DNA of 32,853 nt, from the NCBI GenBank assembly GCA_017447815.1, contig JAFSMS010000064.1:1-32853 (forward strand). Reading direction: 5' to 3'. Below are positions 1-6,610 of the stretch, in pieces (the first letter of the stretch is position 1; the number at the start of each line of letters is the position of its first letter). The position numbers and the translations under genes are program-made. The DNA comes from Bacteroidales bacterium. Its GTDB lineage: Bacteria > Bacteroidota > Bacteroidia > Bacteroidales > UBA932. Below the pieces are notes generated by a model that did no database searches, had not been told where the DNA came from, and saw only the letters and a list, made by a program, of their open reading frames with translations.

Positions 1-14
1 ATTAAATCAATTAT

Positions 15-100
15 TTATCGCTTTTTCGGAGACCCGCGCCGTGGTGGATATTCTTCCGCTCGGGCCGGTTCTATGGGCTTACCGATAGCCGCATAGATGA
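15..100 (-). other. Left-edge junction: possible 3' tail of an unrelated gene fused to dgt
   Basis: The first 100 bases are clearly richer in G and C than the adjoining dGTPase gene. Read on the minus strand in the frame next to the dGTPase frame, they give an open stretch ending with TAA at 15-17. Its product is rich in proline and arginine and includes WRLIYAAIGKPIEPARAEEY. This could be the C-terminus of another gene brought in by recombination. I do not recognise the family, and chance is possible over so short a stretch. Confidence 0.25.
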
Positions 101-798
101 GCCTCCAAAATGAAGCAGGTTATTTTTTTACGTTTACTAAACTCTTCAACTTCACTTTGAAAATATCCAAACTTTTTATAAGAAATACTCTTAGCACTCT
201 TCCCCTTATTACCAGTTAAAGAATCAACAGGATACTTCAGAACAGAACTTAAAGTTTGATAAGATAAGTTGTATGATAGATTATCTCCAAAATAATGTAG
301 CTTCGTTAAAATACGAAAAGTCTGAACATTACCATCAAAATTCTCTAAATCGGCCTTCTCAATTGAAGAAAGGCCACAACCAGGATTGTTCTCGAAAAAA
401 CTCTTAAAGAAATCACCTATGGCTTTTTCTCCAAAATGACCAAAAGGTGTATTGCCCAAATCATGAACAAGACCAGCAACCCTAAGGAGTGACGGAAGAT
501 ATCCAAAGCATTCCTGGCTTATTTCATCTTTACCCATAAGAATGGACTCAATGCTCCTTCCTATTGATCCTCCAAGAAACGAGACCTCCATAGAATGAGT
601 TAAACGAGTTCTCGGATAATCATCATCAGGCAACGGAAACACTTGAGTCTTGCCCTGTAGCCTCCTAACAGGTGCGCTAAAAACTAATTTTGAATAGTCC
701 CTATCAAAGGAATTACGCGCATCAGTTTCAATAGTCTCTGATTTCGGTCTAAATCTCTTTTCTCCTAAGAGCAAATCCCATTTCTCTTTATAATTCAT
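79..798 (-). CDS. dgt: dGTP triphosphohydrolase (HD domain), C-terminally truncated
   Basis: The 239 residues match the N-terminal half of deoxyguanosinetriphosphate triphosphohydrolases, which cut dGTP to deoxyguanosine and triphosphate. Visible landmarks are RRLQGKTQVFPL (45-56), the metal-binding His in RLTHS (His68), the HD pair in GLVHDLGNTPFGH (His112-Asp113) and the NFDGNVQTFRIL block (153-164). Family members usually run to about 400-500 residues. Here homology stops after FILEA (229-233), where the family normally continues ADDI, and the frame ends six codons later. The junction near position 100 coincides with a change in base composition. The HD core is present but the rest of the catalytic domain is missing, so the protein is probably inactive. 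dGTPases are housekeeping enzymes and, in some bacteria, anti-phage dNTP-depletion effectors. The AT-rich setting next to a DUF4062 gene favours an accessory origin. Confidence 0.8.
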   Translation of the reverse strand: MNYKEKWDLLLGEKRFRPKSETIETDARNSFDRDYSKLVFSAPVRRLQGKTQVFPLPDDDYPRTRLTHSMEVSFLGGSIGRSIESILMGKDEISQECFGYLPSLLRVAGLVHDLGNTPFGHFGEKAIGDFFKSFFENNPGCGLSSIEKADLENFDGNVQTFRILTKLHYFGDNLSYNLSYQTLSSVLKYPVDSLTGNKGKSAKSISYKKFGYFQSEVEEFSKRKKITCFILEAHLCGYR

Positions 799-1139
799 AA
801 TATTAGTGATGCGTTAGAAAATACGCTATTTATATAGCCTATTGATATTTAATGTCTTAATAACGTTTTGGCATGTCCCTGATTTGAGGTGAAAATACTA
901 AGGCCATTTTGTCCTTATCAGCATAAATTGGCGTCCTTGGCTCAAACGATCCTTGTAGGAATGTCAAGCGCAATTCATTCCTCGGCATAGCAACTCCATA
1001 CCGAGTTTATATTCACCCAAAAAATAATTTTATTTATATACCTAGGAAAAGTTACCATAAAACAATTAAGAATTATGATATTGTGCTATTGCAATAAAAC
1101 CTTTCTCATCCCTATACTCAACACACACTATCAATGATA
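799..1139. other. AT-rich intergenic region with one short candidate reading frame
   Basis: This 341-base gap separates the truncated dGTPase from the DUF4062 gene. I see no recognisable RNA gene and no good TAnnTTTG promoter on the minus strand. The only coding-like content is the 43-codon frame listed at 857-988. The part from about 1015 to 1100 is very AT-rich. Confidence 0.5.
857..988 (-). CDS. Possible 43-residue small protein or gene remnant
   Basis: A frame from ATG (986-988) to TAA (857-859) encodes 43 residues starting MPRNELRLTFLQGSFEPRTP and ending RDMPKRY. The frame is open for about six codons before this ATG. The product is mixed and charged, with no membrane segment, and reads more like protein than random AT-rich translation. 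I do not recognise it. It could be a genuine small gene, a remnant of a longer gene, or chance. No clear promoter or ribosome binding site supports it. Confidence 0.22.
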   Translation of the reverse strand: MPRNELRLTFLQGSFEPRTPIYADKDKMALVFSPQIRDMPKRY

Positions 1140-2096
1140 CTAAAACGGGAAATCACTGGGATTTGGTACATCTAACTCCCTTTTTTGTACCACTACCCTT
1201 AGAAAATCATCTGACCACTCTGATGCTTTAATATTCTTTAGCCTCCCATTCTCATCAAATAAAGTGTCGCCTATGTATAAAAATGTTATCTCGGAATCAG
1301 TTTCACGTCGCCATGCGCCTTGACTCTCCGAATAACGAAAACGTCTTGCATTTAAAAGATGAGATAAATCATCACGTCCCTCAATATAAAAGTTATACGG
1401 AATTTCTATTTCCTTTTTTAGTTTAGCAACCAAGGGATGATTCACTCTGATTATCTCTTGTATTGTTTTATCCTTATCCTGGTTAGCACTCTGAAGATAG
1501 TCCACCAATTCCCTGAGAGTTTTTGCCGTGTTTTCAATATCTTTTAGTACAAAAGCGCTCCTATTTCGTTCTTCATCCAGTAAGAATTGCTTTAGTAATC
1601 CAGCCCACTGCTCACGAAGGTAACGTATTATCTCATCTGCTGTTTCAAACTCCTTGATGACATTATTCCTACGTAACGCCTTAATTTCCTCAATGAATGA
1701 ATAAATCCGCTTGTCATCTACATAGTTAAATAATATCGAATCATTTCCCTTGTTACGAAGATACGTTTCATATTCAGACGCGACTCCTTTTTCAATAAAA
1801 ATGTAAACATGTTTATTCTGCTCAATAGCAGTCTTTAACTCTTTCTGAGAAACTGAGTATTTTGCCGTACTAGACTCACTTCCGTATCGCCCACCAATAA
1901 TTGAAACAAGAATATCTATGCTCGAAATCTCTTTATAACAGTACTCTTGCAAATCCTCGTCCTTCCCATATGAAATATCACCTTCCTCATTTCTAACAGC
2001 CTCAAAACCCATCGAATCAATAAATTTATCCAAATCCGTACGAATTTGGCGCAAATCATAAAATGTAGAACTAATAAAAATACGAGGTTTAGCCAT
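1140..2096 (-). CDS. DUF4062 domain protein (TIR-like fold)
   Basis: The 318-residue product opens with PRIFISSTFYDLRQIRTDLD (residues 4-23), the hallmark of DUF4062. This domain is related to TIR domains and is common at the N-terminus of NTPases and other proteins in defence and signalling loci. The domain runs to about residue 90 and includes IDILVSIIGGRYGSES (60-75). A charged, helical middle follows (about 130-230, possible coiled coil near 180-215). The C-terminal 90 residues are mixed alpha/beta and unrecognised. No NACHT or P-loop motif is present, so this is a compact form. The start ATG at 2094-2096 lies five bases past the decayed superoxide dismutase fragment. Gene and surroundings are AT-rich, pointing to horizontal acquisition. 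The biochemical activity is unknown. A role in defence is inferred from the family and from neighbouring toxin-antitoxin genes. Confidence 0.75.
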   Translation of the reverse strand: MAKPRIFISSTFYDLRQIRTDLDKFIDSMGFEAVRNEEGDISYGKDEDLQEYCYKEISSIDILVSIIGGRYGSESSTAKYSVSQKELKTAIEQNKHVYIFIEKGVASEYETYLRNKGNDSILFNYVDDKRIYSFIEEIKALRRNNVIKEFETADEIIRYLREQWAGLLKQFLLDEERNRSAFVLKDIENTAKTLRELVDYLQSANQDKDKTIQEIIRVNHPLVAKLKKEIEIPYNFYIEGRDDLSHLLNARRFRYSESQGAWRRETDSEITFLYIGDTLFDENGRLKNIKASEWSDDFLRVVVQKRELDVPNPSDFPF

Positions 2097-2100
2097 AAGA

Positions 2101-2278
2101 TTATCTATGATGATATCTATTACCTATTATATACCAGTTCACAATCCCTCACAATACGCTTGAATGTGCTGCTCTTCGATTCTGGTAGTCCAGATAGTAG
2201 GCGTGCTCCCAGACGTCGAAGGTCAAAATCGGTTTAGAACCGTGCGCCGCAGGATTATCGGCAATGATTTTAATATCA
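2101..2278 (-). pseudogene. Decayed 3' fragment of an Fe/Mn superoxide dismutase gene
   Basis: Minus-strand translation of 2262-2101 gives [20 protein letters not shown], then [15 protein letters not shown], an in-frame TGA, and a tail resembling the last 15 residues of the dismutase. The intact gene at 10965-11543 encodes [20 protein letters not shown] at the same place. Over the best 83 bases I count about 17 differences, so the fragment is a diverged relative and not a recent copy. It keeps the metal-ligand motif DVWEHAYY but has lost everything before it. The frame survives apart from one stop. The fragment begins at the stop codon of the SocA-like gene and ends five bases before the DUF4062 start, so the accessory genes seem to have been spliced around or into a former sod gene. 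Confidence 0.85.
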
Positions 2279-2860
2279 GGCATAGACACGGTTATATTGA
2301 CGATACAATTCCTGTGTCAGTTCAAGCATTTCCGGACTCTCGTTAAAGAATTTTCCTTCCGGGCCATTCTCGAAAAAATGGTCCAAGTCAATCCTATAAG
2401 AGTTCTTCAGTTCTTTGTCAGCCAGAAGATTGCTATAGAAGGTCCATTCGGGGAAGTTGTGAGACATTTCGCTCAGTTCCATTGCACTCATTTGGCCGTA
2501 GGTCTCATAAACTTTGTCAAGCGCTTCCAAATCTGACTCGGAGAAGACCTTGAGATCGGCATCGGCCAAGGCCATAAAACTATGGGGACCCTTATTATCA
2601 ATATAGCGTTCTTTGTAGCCCTTCGGATTTCTGAGTTTGGTTTTTTCTTTCTCTAATATACACTTGGCATCACTGGGAACGATACCGTGAGGCATAGCAT
2701 AATAAGCATCACCGGTAATAGTCATGCCTGTCTGACGAAGATGATATCTATCGGCCAGCCAAAGAAGTTTATATGCCTTCATATTATCCATCACTTTATC
2801 ATCCTCCTTGCATGCCAAGTAGGTAAGTGCCTGAATAATCTTTTTTGTGTCTTTAATCAT
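2276..2860 (-). CDS. SocA/Panacea (DUF4065) domain antitoxin-like protein
   Basis: The 194-residue soluble protein has the DUF4065 pattern. [20 protein letters not shown] is followed by [18 protein letters not shown] (residues 28-45) and [18 protein letters not shown] (48-65). This family includes SocA of Caulobacter, a proteolytic-adaptor antitoxin, and the Panacea antitoxin domain found beside many unrelated toxins. No obvious cognate toxin lies next to it. Downstream are the sod fragment and the DUF4062 gene; upstream is hicA. DUF4062 could be a partner, but the sod relic between them argues against a conserved pair. The start ATG at 2858-2860 follows a degenerate copy of the window's interspersed element by 18 bases. 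The stop lies at the edge of the sod relic. The family call is good; whether it works as an antitoxin here is unproven. Confidence 0.75.
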   Translation of the reverse strand: MIKDTKKIIQALTYLACKEDDKVMDNMKAYKLLWLADRYHLRQTGMTITGDAYYAMPHGIVPSDAKCILEKEKTKLRNPKGYKERYIDNKGPHSFMALADADLKVFSESDLEALDKVYETYGQMSAMELSEMSHNFPEWTFYSNLLADKELKNSYRIDLDHFFENGPEGKFFNESPEMLELTQELYRQYNRVYA

Positions 2861-2878
2861 ATAAAATAATGTATTATA

Positions 2879-2932
2879 AGATTTCTCGACTTCGCTCGAA
2901 ATGACAGTATTGATTAGATTCTTCGCGTGATT
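2879..2932. repeat. Degenerate interspersed element: one half-unit plus a second partial
   Basis: The half-unit at 2879-2907 reads TTCTCGACTTCGCTCGAAAT in its core and ends ATGACAG, a variant of the element seen elsewhere in the window. A second fragment, AGATTCTTCGCGTGATT, lies at 2916-2932. The copy sits between hicA (stop at 2948) and the SocA-like gene (start at 2860). Confidence 0.7.
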
Positions 2933-2947
2933 AAAAAAGGATACTAA

Positions 2948-3184
2948 CTATTTGATCTCATCCAACTGCGCATCAAACTCTTCCTTTGATATCCCAATAG
3001 TCCGAATATTGTTTTTTATAATATCTTCAGGGATTGGTTCCACGTGGTTCTGAAATACTACGTTTCTTAACATTCCTTCCTTGAACCACATCTCATGTCC
3101 ACCCTTTGTCCTCACTTGTTCCAGTCCTAAAGCCTTCAAAATCTTCCGAAATCTGGCAACTGTAATGTTGCTATACTTCCCCAT
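2948..3184 (-). CDS. hicA: HicA-type mRNA interferase toxin, copy 1
   Basis: The 78-residue basic protein has the YcfA/HicA double-stranded-RNA-binding-like fold signature. It shows [20 protein letters not shown] with the conserved catalytic His (His30), then MWFKEG and NNIRTIGIS. HicA toxins cleave mRNA and tmRNA. It starts two bases after its antitoxin gene, so antitoxin precedes toxin, the reverse of the Escherichia coli order but common for YcfA pairs. A second hicA at 5024-5260 encodes a protein with only three substitutions (T26S, A73K and Q74K by my alignment), although about 41 of 237 bases differ. That pattern means most changes are synonymous and the toxin is under purifying selection. 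Confidence 0.85.
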   Translation of the reverse strand: MGKYSNITVARFRKILKALGLEQVRTKGGHEMWFKEGMLRNVVFQNHVEPIPEDIIKNNIRTIGISKEEFDAQLDEIK

Positions 3185-3186
3185 AA

Positions 3187-3552
3187 TCAGGCAATGGCAT
3201 AATTAACCGGAACGGTGCGTTTTTCAAAATCGCTGGAAAAAATGTCCTGAAGCTGCTGATTGTCTTCAATTCCCCATGCTAACGGAGATAAGAACTCAAC
3301 CTTTCTCGCCTCCTTAATCCAGCCACGACTCTCCAGATATGTCTTAAGAGTATTATGCTGAATTGCCGTATCGAAGAAATCTTCAGCAACAACCTCAAAT
3401 GAAGATTTGGCATCATCTACAGTCTTGCCGTAACCCATTAAATCCAATGCGGGAGCATAAGCAATCTTAAAGCCGTCGTTCTCGTAGATAAAGACATCCA
3501 GCATGGCCTCAATATGCCCTTTGGACACCTTAATATAATTTCTTTTATTCAT
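3187..3552 (-). CDS. hicB: HicB-type antitoxin, copy 1
   Basis: The 121-residue protein carries the HicB partial RNase H-like fold. The typical core is DVFIYENDGFKIAYAPALDL followed by MGYGKTVDDAKSSF (about residues 19-52). HicB binds and blocks HicA and usually represses its own operon. The C-terminal part (about 75-121) shows no helix-turn-helix or ribbon motif that I can name, so how it would bind DNA is unclear. It lies two bases upstream of hicA. A copy at 5263-5628 differs at 16 of 121 residues. The start ATG at 3550-3552 is 23 bases downstream of an interspersed half-unit. Confidence 0.8.
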   Translation of the reverse strand: MNKRNYIKVSKGHIEAMLDVFIYENDGFKIAYAPALDLMGYGKTVDDAKSSFEVVAEDFFDTAIQHNTLKTYLESRGWIKEARKVEFLSPLAWGIEDNQQLQDIFSSDFEKRTVPVNYAIA

Positions 3553-3575
3553 TGGTTTTATATTTTCTTAGTTTG

Positions 3576-3603
3576 AGATTCTTCGCTTTGCTCAGAATGA
3601 CAC
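3576..3603. repeat. Interspersed element, half-unit
   Basis: The 28-base copy begins AGATTCTTCGCTTTGCTCAG and ends AATGACAC. Within it ATTCT and AGAAT can pair as a small hairpin. It sits between the 157-residue unknown gene (stop at 3611) and hicB copy 1 (start at 3552). Confidence 0.85.
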
Positions 3604-3610
3604 AAGCACT

Positions 3611-4084
3611 CTAGCGACTCCCTGGCATATCACCACTCCAGCCGTGTCCCAAGTCCCAGTGCTCATCGTAAACAAATTCAAAGTACGGAAGTGAAAACTC
3701 TTTCTCTATGAGGTCTGTTAATTCATCCAGAACAGGTTCGGCCCAATGCCCCACCAGAACAATGAATTTGTCAACATTCCAGGCAACACGTCCACGTGGT
3801 ACCTGAGTATAGTCTCCCTTGAACTTTGTTTCAATATGCTTAGCCTGAGCCTTGAAATATTCTTTCGCCCAAATATTACGGTGCAGTTTGGGATAGTTTA
3901 TAAACGGCACACCTTTCTCTGCGGCCTCCTCAACATCACGCGGTGAAACCTCTTTCTTATGAACTCCAAAGAAGCAATGCTCCTGAAGGTCATACCAGAA
4001 GATTCCCACGCATGGCATTTGCTCGTCAAAGGTCTTCATATCGGCCATTTGAGCGTTATGCTCTTTATTTGAGAGTTGTGTCAT
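3611..4084 (-). CDS. Conserved-looking hypothetical protein, 157 residues
   Basis: I do not recognise this gene. The product is soluble and rich in aromatic residues and histidine. Blocks that look conserved are MPCVGIFWYDLQEHCFFGVH (from residue 23), FINYPKLHRNIWAKEYFKAQ, YTQVPRGRVAW and the C-terminal YDEHWDLGHGW. There is no signal peptide or membrane segment. The first ATG at 4082-4084 is followed by internal ATGs, so translation could start up to about 20 codons later. It lies 53 bases downstream of rfbA and 58 bases upstream of hicB copy 1, inside the toxin-antitoxin region. The base composition is intermediate to AT-rich. It could be an accessory factor or a toxin partner; nothing in the sequence decides this. 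Confidence 0.65.
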   Translation of the reverse strand: MTQLSNKEHNAQMADMKTFDEQMPCVGIFWYDLQEHCFFGVHKKEVSPRDVEEAAEKGVPFINYPKLHRNIWAKEYFKAQAKHIETKFKGDYTQVPRGRVAWNVDKFIVLVGHWAEPVLDELTDLIEKEFSLPYFEFVYDEHWDLGHGWSGDMPGSR

Positions 4085-4114
4085 ATCCGTTTACTCGTAT
4101 TTCAATAGCGACCT

Positions 4115-4131
4115 CATGCTTGCAAAGCATG
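4115..4131 (-). other. Perfect hairpin resembling a tRNA-Ala(UGC) anticodon arm
   Basis: On the minus strand CATGCTTTGCAAGCATG forms a seven-base stem. It is followed by AGGTC, as in the anticodon arm and variable loop of tRNA-Ala with anticodon TGC. No proper D-stem, T-stem or acceptor stem surrounds it, so this is not a working tRNA. It may be an rfbA transcript hairpin, a tRNA-derived remnant such as an old attachment site, or coincidence. It has no following U-tract, so it is not a classic terminator. Confidence 0.4.
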
Positions 4132-4137
4132 TGTTCT

Positions 4138-5016
4138 CTATTCTGTATCTGCTAACCTCAAAAGGTACTGCCCATACTGGTTCTTCGCCATCGGCTGGGC
4201 TACTTCGCGAAGCTTATCGGCACTTATCCAGCCTTGCTGGTAGGCGATTTCCTCCAGGCAAGCGACCTTAAGTCCTTGCCTTTTTTCTATGGTTTCAATG
4301 TAGATGGAGGCCTCGGCAAGGGAATCGTGGGTACCGGTGTCAAGCCAGGCGAAGCCTCGGCCAAAGACTTGCACTTTGAGTTCGCCGGCATTGAGGAATT
4401 CCTGGTTCACGGTGGTGATTTCCAGTTCTCCCCTCGCGCTAGGCTTGATATGCTTTGCCACCTCTACCACCTTGTTGGGATAGAAGTAGAGGCCCACCAC
4501 GGCGTAATTGCTCTTCGGCTCCTTTGGCTTTTCCTCAATGCTCAGGCAGTTGCCTTTCTTGTCAAATGCGGCCACGCCATAGCGCTGAGGGTCACTGACC
4601 CAGTAGCCAAATACGGTGGCTTTCTGGTTTTCCTCGGCATCCTTCACGGCCTCGCGAAGCAGTCCGGTGAAGCCGGTCCCGTGGAAGATATTGTCCCCCA
4701 GCACCAGGCACACGCTATCATTGCCGATAAACTTCTCACCAATGATGAACGCCTGCGCAAGGCCGTCCGGGCTCGGCTGCTCCGCGTATTCGAAGTGCAC
4801 GCCGTAGTCTGAGCCATCCCCCAGCAGCCGCCGGAACCCGGGGAGGTCATACGGCGTACTGATGATAAGGATATCGCGGATCCCCGCCAGCATCAGCGCG
4901 CTGATGGGATAATACACCATCGGCTTGTCATAGATGGGCAGGAGTTGCTTACTCACTCCCTTGGTTATCGGATATAGCCGGGTGCCGGATCCCCCGGCCA
5001 GGACGATTCCTTTCAT
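4138..5016 (-). CDS. rfbA: Glucose-1-phosphate thymidylyltransferase
   Basis: RmlA/RfbA joins dTTP and glucose-1-phosphate to make dTDP-glucose, the first step to dTDP-rhamnose. The 292 residues match family length. The nucleotide-binding signature [20 protein letters not shown] is at residues 8-27, followed by [24 protein letters not shown] and the [12 protein letters not shown] block also fit. The next enzyme, rfbB, is 6.9 kb away; rfbC and rfbD are not in the window, so the classical rfb operon is broken up. The gene starts seven bases after hicA copy 2 and is probably co-transcribed with that hicBA module. Its GC-richer composition contrasts with the AT-rich genes on both sides, which suggests toxin-antitoxin modules were inserted around a resident gene. 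Confidence 0.95.
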   Translation of the reverse strand: MKGIVLAGGSGTRLYPITKGVSKQLLPIYDKPMVYYPISALMLAGIRDILIISTPYDLPGFRRLLGDGSDYGVHFEYAEQPSPDGLAQAFIIGEKFIGNDSVCLVLGDNIFHGTGFTGLLREAVKDAEENQKATVFGYWVSDPQRYGVAAFDKKGNCLSIEEKPKEPKSNYAVVGLYFYPNKVVEVAKHIKPSARGELEITTVNQEFLNAGELKVQVFGRGFAWLDTGTHDSLAEASIYIETIEKRQGLKVACLEEIAYQQGWISADKLREVAQPMAKNQYGQYLLRLADTE

Positions 5017-5023
5017 AAAAGAG

Positions 5024-5260
5024 TTATTTTATCTCATCAAGTTTTTTATCAAACTCTTCCTTCGATATTCCTATAGTCCGGATATTATTCTTTATAATAT
5101 CCTCCGGTATTGGCTCAACATGGTTTTGGAACACAACGTTCCTTAACATTCCCTCTTTAAACCACATTTCATGGCCGCCCTTCGATCTCACTTGCTCCAG
5201 TCCTAAAGCCTTTAATATCTTCCGGAATCTGGCAACTGTAATGTTGCTGTACTTTCCCAT
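5024..5260 (-). CDS. hicA: HicA-type mRNA interferase toxin, copy 2
   Basis: This 78-residue toxin is nearly identical in protein to the copy at 2948-3184 and keeps the catalytic His in KGGHEMW. It starts two bases after hicB copy 2 and ends seven bases before the rfbA start codon. Because the two toxins differ at only three residues, each antitoxin may neutralise both. The stop codon is TAA here and TAG in copy 1. The high share of silent differences argues for an old duplication, or two independent acquisitions of related modules, rather than a recent local copy. Confidence 0.85.
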   Translation of the reverse strand: MGKYSNITVARFRKILKALGLEQVRSKGGHEMWFKEGMLRNVVFQNHVEPIPEDIIKNNIRTIGISKEEFDKKLDEIK

Positions 5261-5262
5261 AA

Positions 5263-5628
5263 TCAGGCAAAGGCGTAATTAACCGGAACAGTGCGTTTCT
5301 CAAAGTCGCTGGAAAAAATGTCCTGAAGTAACTGATTCCCTTCTATTCCCCAAACTAACGGAGACAAGAACTCAATCTTCCTCGACTCCTTAATCCAGCC
5401 ATGGAGCTCAAGGTACTCTTTAAGTGTTTTATGCTGAACCGCTGTTTCAAAGAAGTCTTCTGCAACAACCACGAATGAAGATTTGGCGTCATCTACAGTC
5501 CTGCCATAACCCATCAAATCCAATGAAGGAGCATAAGCAATCTTGAAGCCGTCGTTCTCGTAGATAAAAACGTCCAGCATCGCCTCAATATGGCCTTTAG
5601 ACACCTTGATATAATTTCTTTTTTTCAT
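5263..5628 (-). CDS. hicB: HicB-type antitoxin, copy 2
   Basis: This 121-residue antitoxin has the same layout as copy 1: an N-terminal HicB-like core with DVFIYENDGFKIAYAPSLDL and a C-terminal region ending FEKRTVPVNYAFA. By my alignment 16 residues differ from copy 1, mostly between positions 53 and 100. That is faster change than in the partner toxin. A truncated interspersed half-unit ends 42 bases upstream of the ATG. The bases just after it form TAGTTTTG on the minus strand, which fits the TAnnTTTG promoter box, although I see no clear -33 element. Confidence 0.8.
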   Translation of the reverse strand: MKKRNYIKVSKGHIEAMLDVFIYENDGFKIAYAPSLDLMGYGRTVDDAKSSFVVVAEDFFETAVQHKTLKEYLELHGWIKESRKIEFLSPLVWGIEGNQLLQDIFSSDFEKRTVPVNYAFA

Positions 5629-5649
5629 TGGTTATATGTTCTTCTTTTT

Positions 5650-5670
5650 AGTTTCGCTCAGAATGACAAA
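5650..5670. repeat. Interspersed element, truncated half-unit
   Basis: The copy reads AGTTTCGCTCAGAATGACAA plus one A and lacks the usual AGATTCTTCGC start. Its end and the flanking bases (5667-5674) spell TAGTTTTG on the minus strand, a possible -7 box for hicB copy 2. Confidence 0.75.
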
Positions 5671-5688
5671 ACTATTATCTCACCTGAT

Positions 5689-6171
5689 TCATTTAACTTC
5701 ATAACTCTCTACAAACCTCAACGCCTTTATTACCTTTGGAGTATGAAAGGATAGTTGATTGTAGGTTTTATACGCTTTCAGTTGAGCAATGGCGGCGGGG
5801 GCATCAAGGACACCGCTTTCGTAAAGGTTCACAACTGTAAAGACCTTGTCGTTGGCTACGGGGCCAAACACCAGATCATAGTCATGCATAACGCCTTTCC
5901 TACTGCTAACGACAAAGTTAAGCCATGCTTCATCCGGTCCGTTAAATTCCCTAATCTTGAGGGAAGGATCAGCCAAAATAGCATCGTCTATTTCATATAC
6001 CGACACTGTCCTTTTTCCCGTCTGTGCCCTGTCCAGTTTAATGGAAGTCCAATGTTCGGCCTGTTCTTTCTGAGTTGTAGTATAGAAACCTTTCCCGAAG
6101 TCGGTCTTCTGTCTTCCCCGTCTTAAATTAGGTTTCTTGACCTCTACATTTGATCCGTGATATAACCTCAT
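5689..6171 (-). CDS. DUF3990 protein, probable ADP-ribosyltransferase-fold toxin
   Basis: The 160-residue product begins MRLYHGSNVEVKKPNLRRGR and continues KTDFGKGFYTTTQKEQAEHW, the defining pattern of DUF3990. This family is distantly related to ADP-ribosyltransferases; the YHGS and GFYTTT segments correspond to NAD-binding strands of that fold. The central block AWLNFVVSSRKG is also typical, followed by DLVFGPVANDKVFTVVNLY. Its ATG overlaps the stop of the upstream DUF3791 gene by four bases, a tight coupling expected of a toxin-antitoxin pair. Target and exact chemistry are unknown. The C-terminus (QLSFHTPKVIKALRFVESYE) fits the family's terminal helix. The family call is strong; the toxin role is inferred. 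Confidence 0.8.
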   Translation of the reverse strand: MRLYHGSNVEVKKPNLRRGRQKTDFGKGFYTTTQKEQAEHWTSIKLDRAQTGKRTVSVYEIDDAILADPSLKIREFNGPDEAWLNFVVSSRKGVMHDYDLVFGPVANDKVFTVVNLYESGVLDAPAAIAQLKAYKTYNQLSFHTPKVIKALRFVESYEVK

Positions 6172-6596
6172 CTTCTCTTCCTCCTCTGAATAAAACGGTC
6201 AATCTCATCTATCACATATCCAGTTCCTTGCGTGTGCAGAAGATCATAATGCTCTACAAGGAACTCATCAGCCTTATAACGTTTGAAAAGGGCTAGTGCC
6301 TGAAGACCTGTAAGCCCCTTGGCTAGTGCGTATTTTTCAAGGCAATACGTATAAAACTCAAACTCTGCCGACGTAACAGGGATTTGATCCGATTTCCTTG
6401 CATCTTCAAACTCATCATACAGCGCTTCCGTGCTCAAATACCACCACTTTGCGCCCTCGTCATAAAGCTTGTCATACATGGGATTGGTATAAACATATAC
6501 AAGAGCCTCTTCCAGAAAAATATGCTTTCTCTGGGCGACATATTCCGCAAGACGTGAAATCTTGATCGGAACTATCTGTTCTTCATATACTCCCAT
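6168..6596 (-). CDS. DUF3791 protein, likely partner of the DUF3990 toxin
   Basis: The 142-residue protein has two parts. The N-terminal 65 residues (KISRLAEYVAQRKHIFLEEA, then WWYLSTEALYDEFE) look like a small helical domain often found in neighbouring genes of such loci. The C-terminal part (about 75-135) matches DUF3791: EFEFYTYCLEKYALAKGLTG, then QALALFKRYKADEFLVEHYD and LLHTQG. In many genomes DUF3791 is encoded beside DUF3990, and here the two genes overlap by four bases. Its position upstream fits an antitoxin or chaperone-like partner. The start ATG is 14 bases downstream of an interspersed half-unit. Function is inferred from context. Confidence 0.75.
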   Translation of the reverse strand: MGVYEEQIVPIKISRLAEYVAQRKHIFLEEALVYVYTNPMYDKLYDEGAKWWYLSTEALYDEFEDARKSDQIPVTSAEFEFYTYCLEKYALAKGLTGLQALALFKRYKADEFLVEHYDLLHTQGTGYVIDEIDRFIQRRKRR

Positions 6597-6610
6597 GATA
6601 CTATACTTGC

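Noticed and set aside
4085-4165. A functional tRNA-Ala gene
   Set aside because: Only the anticodon arm and AGGTC match; there is no D-stem, T-stem or acceptor stem.
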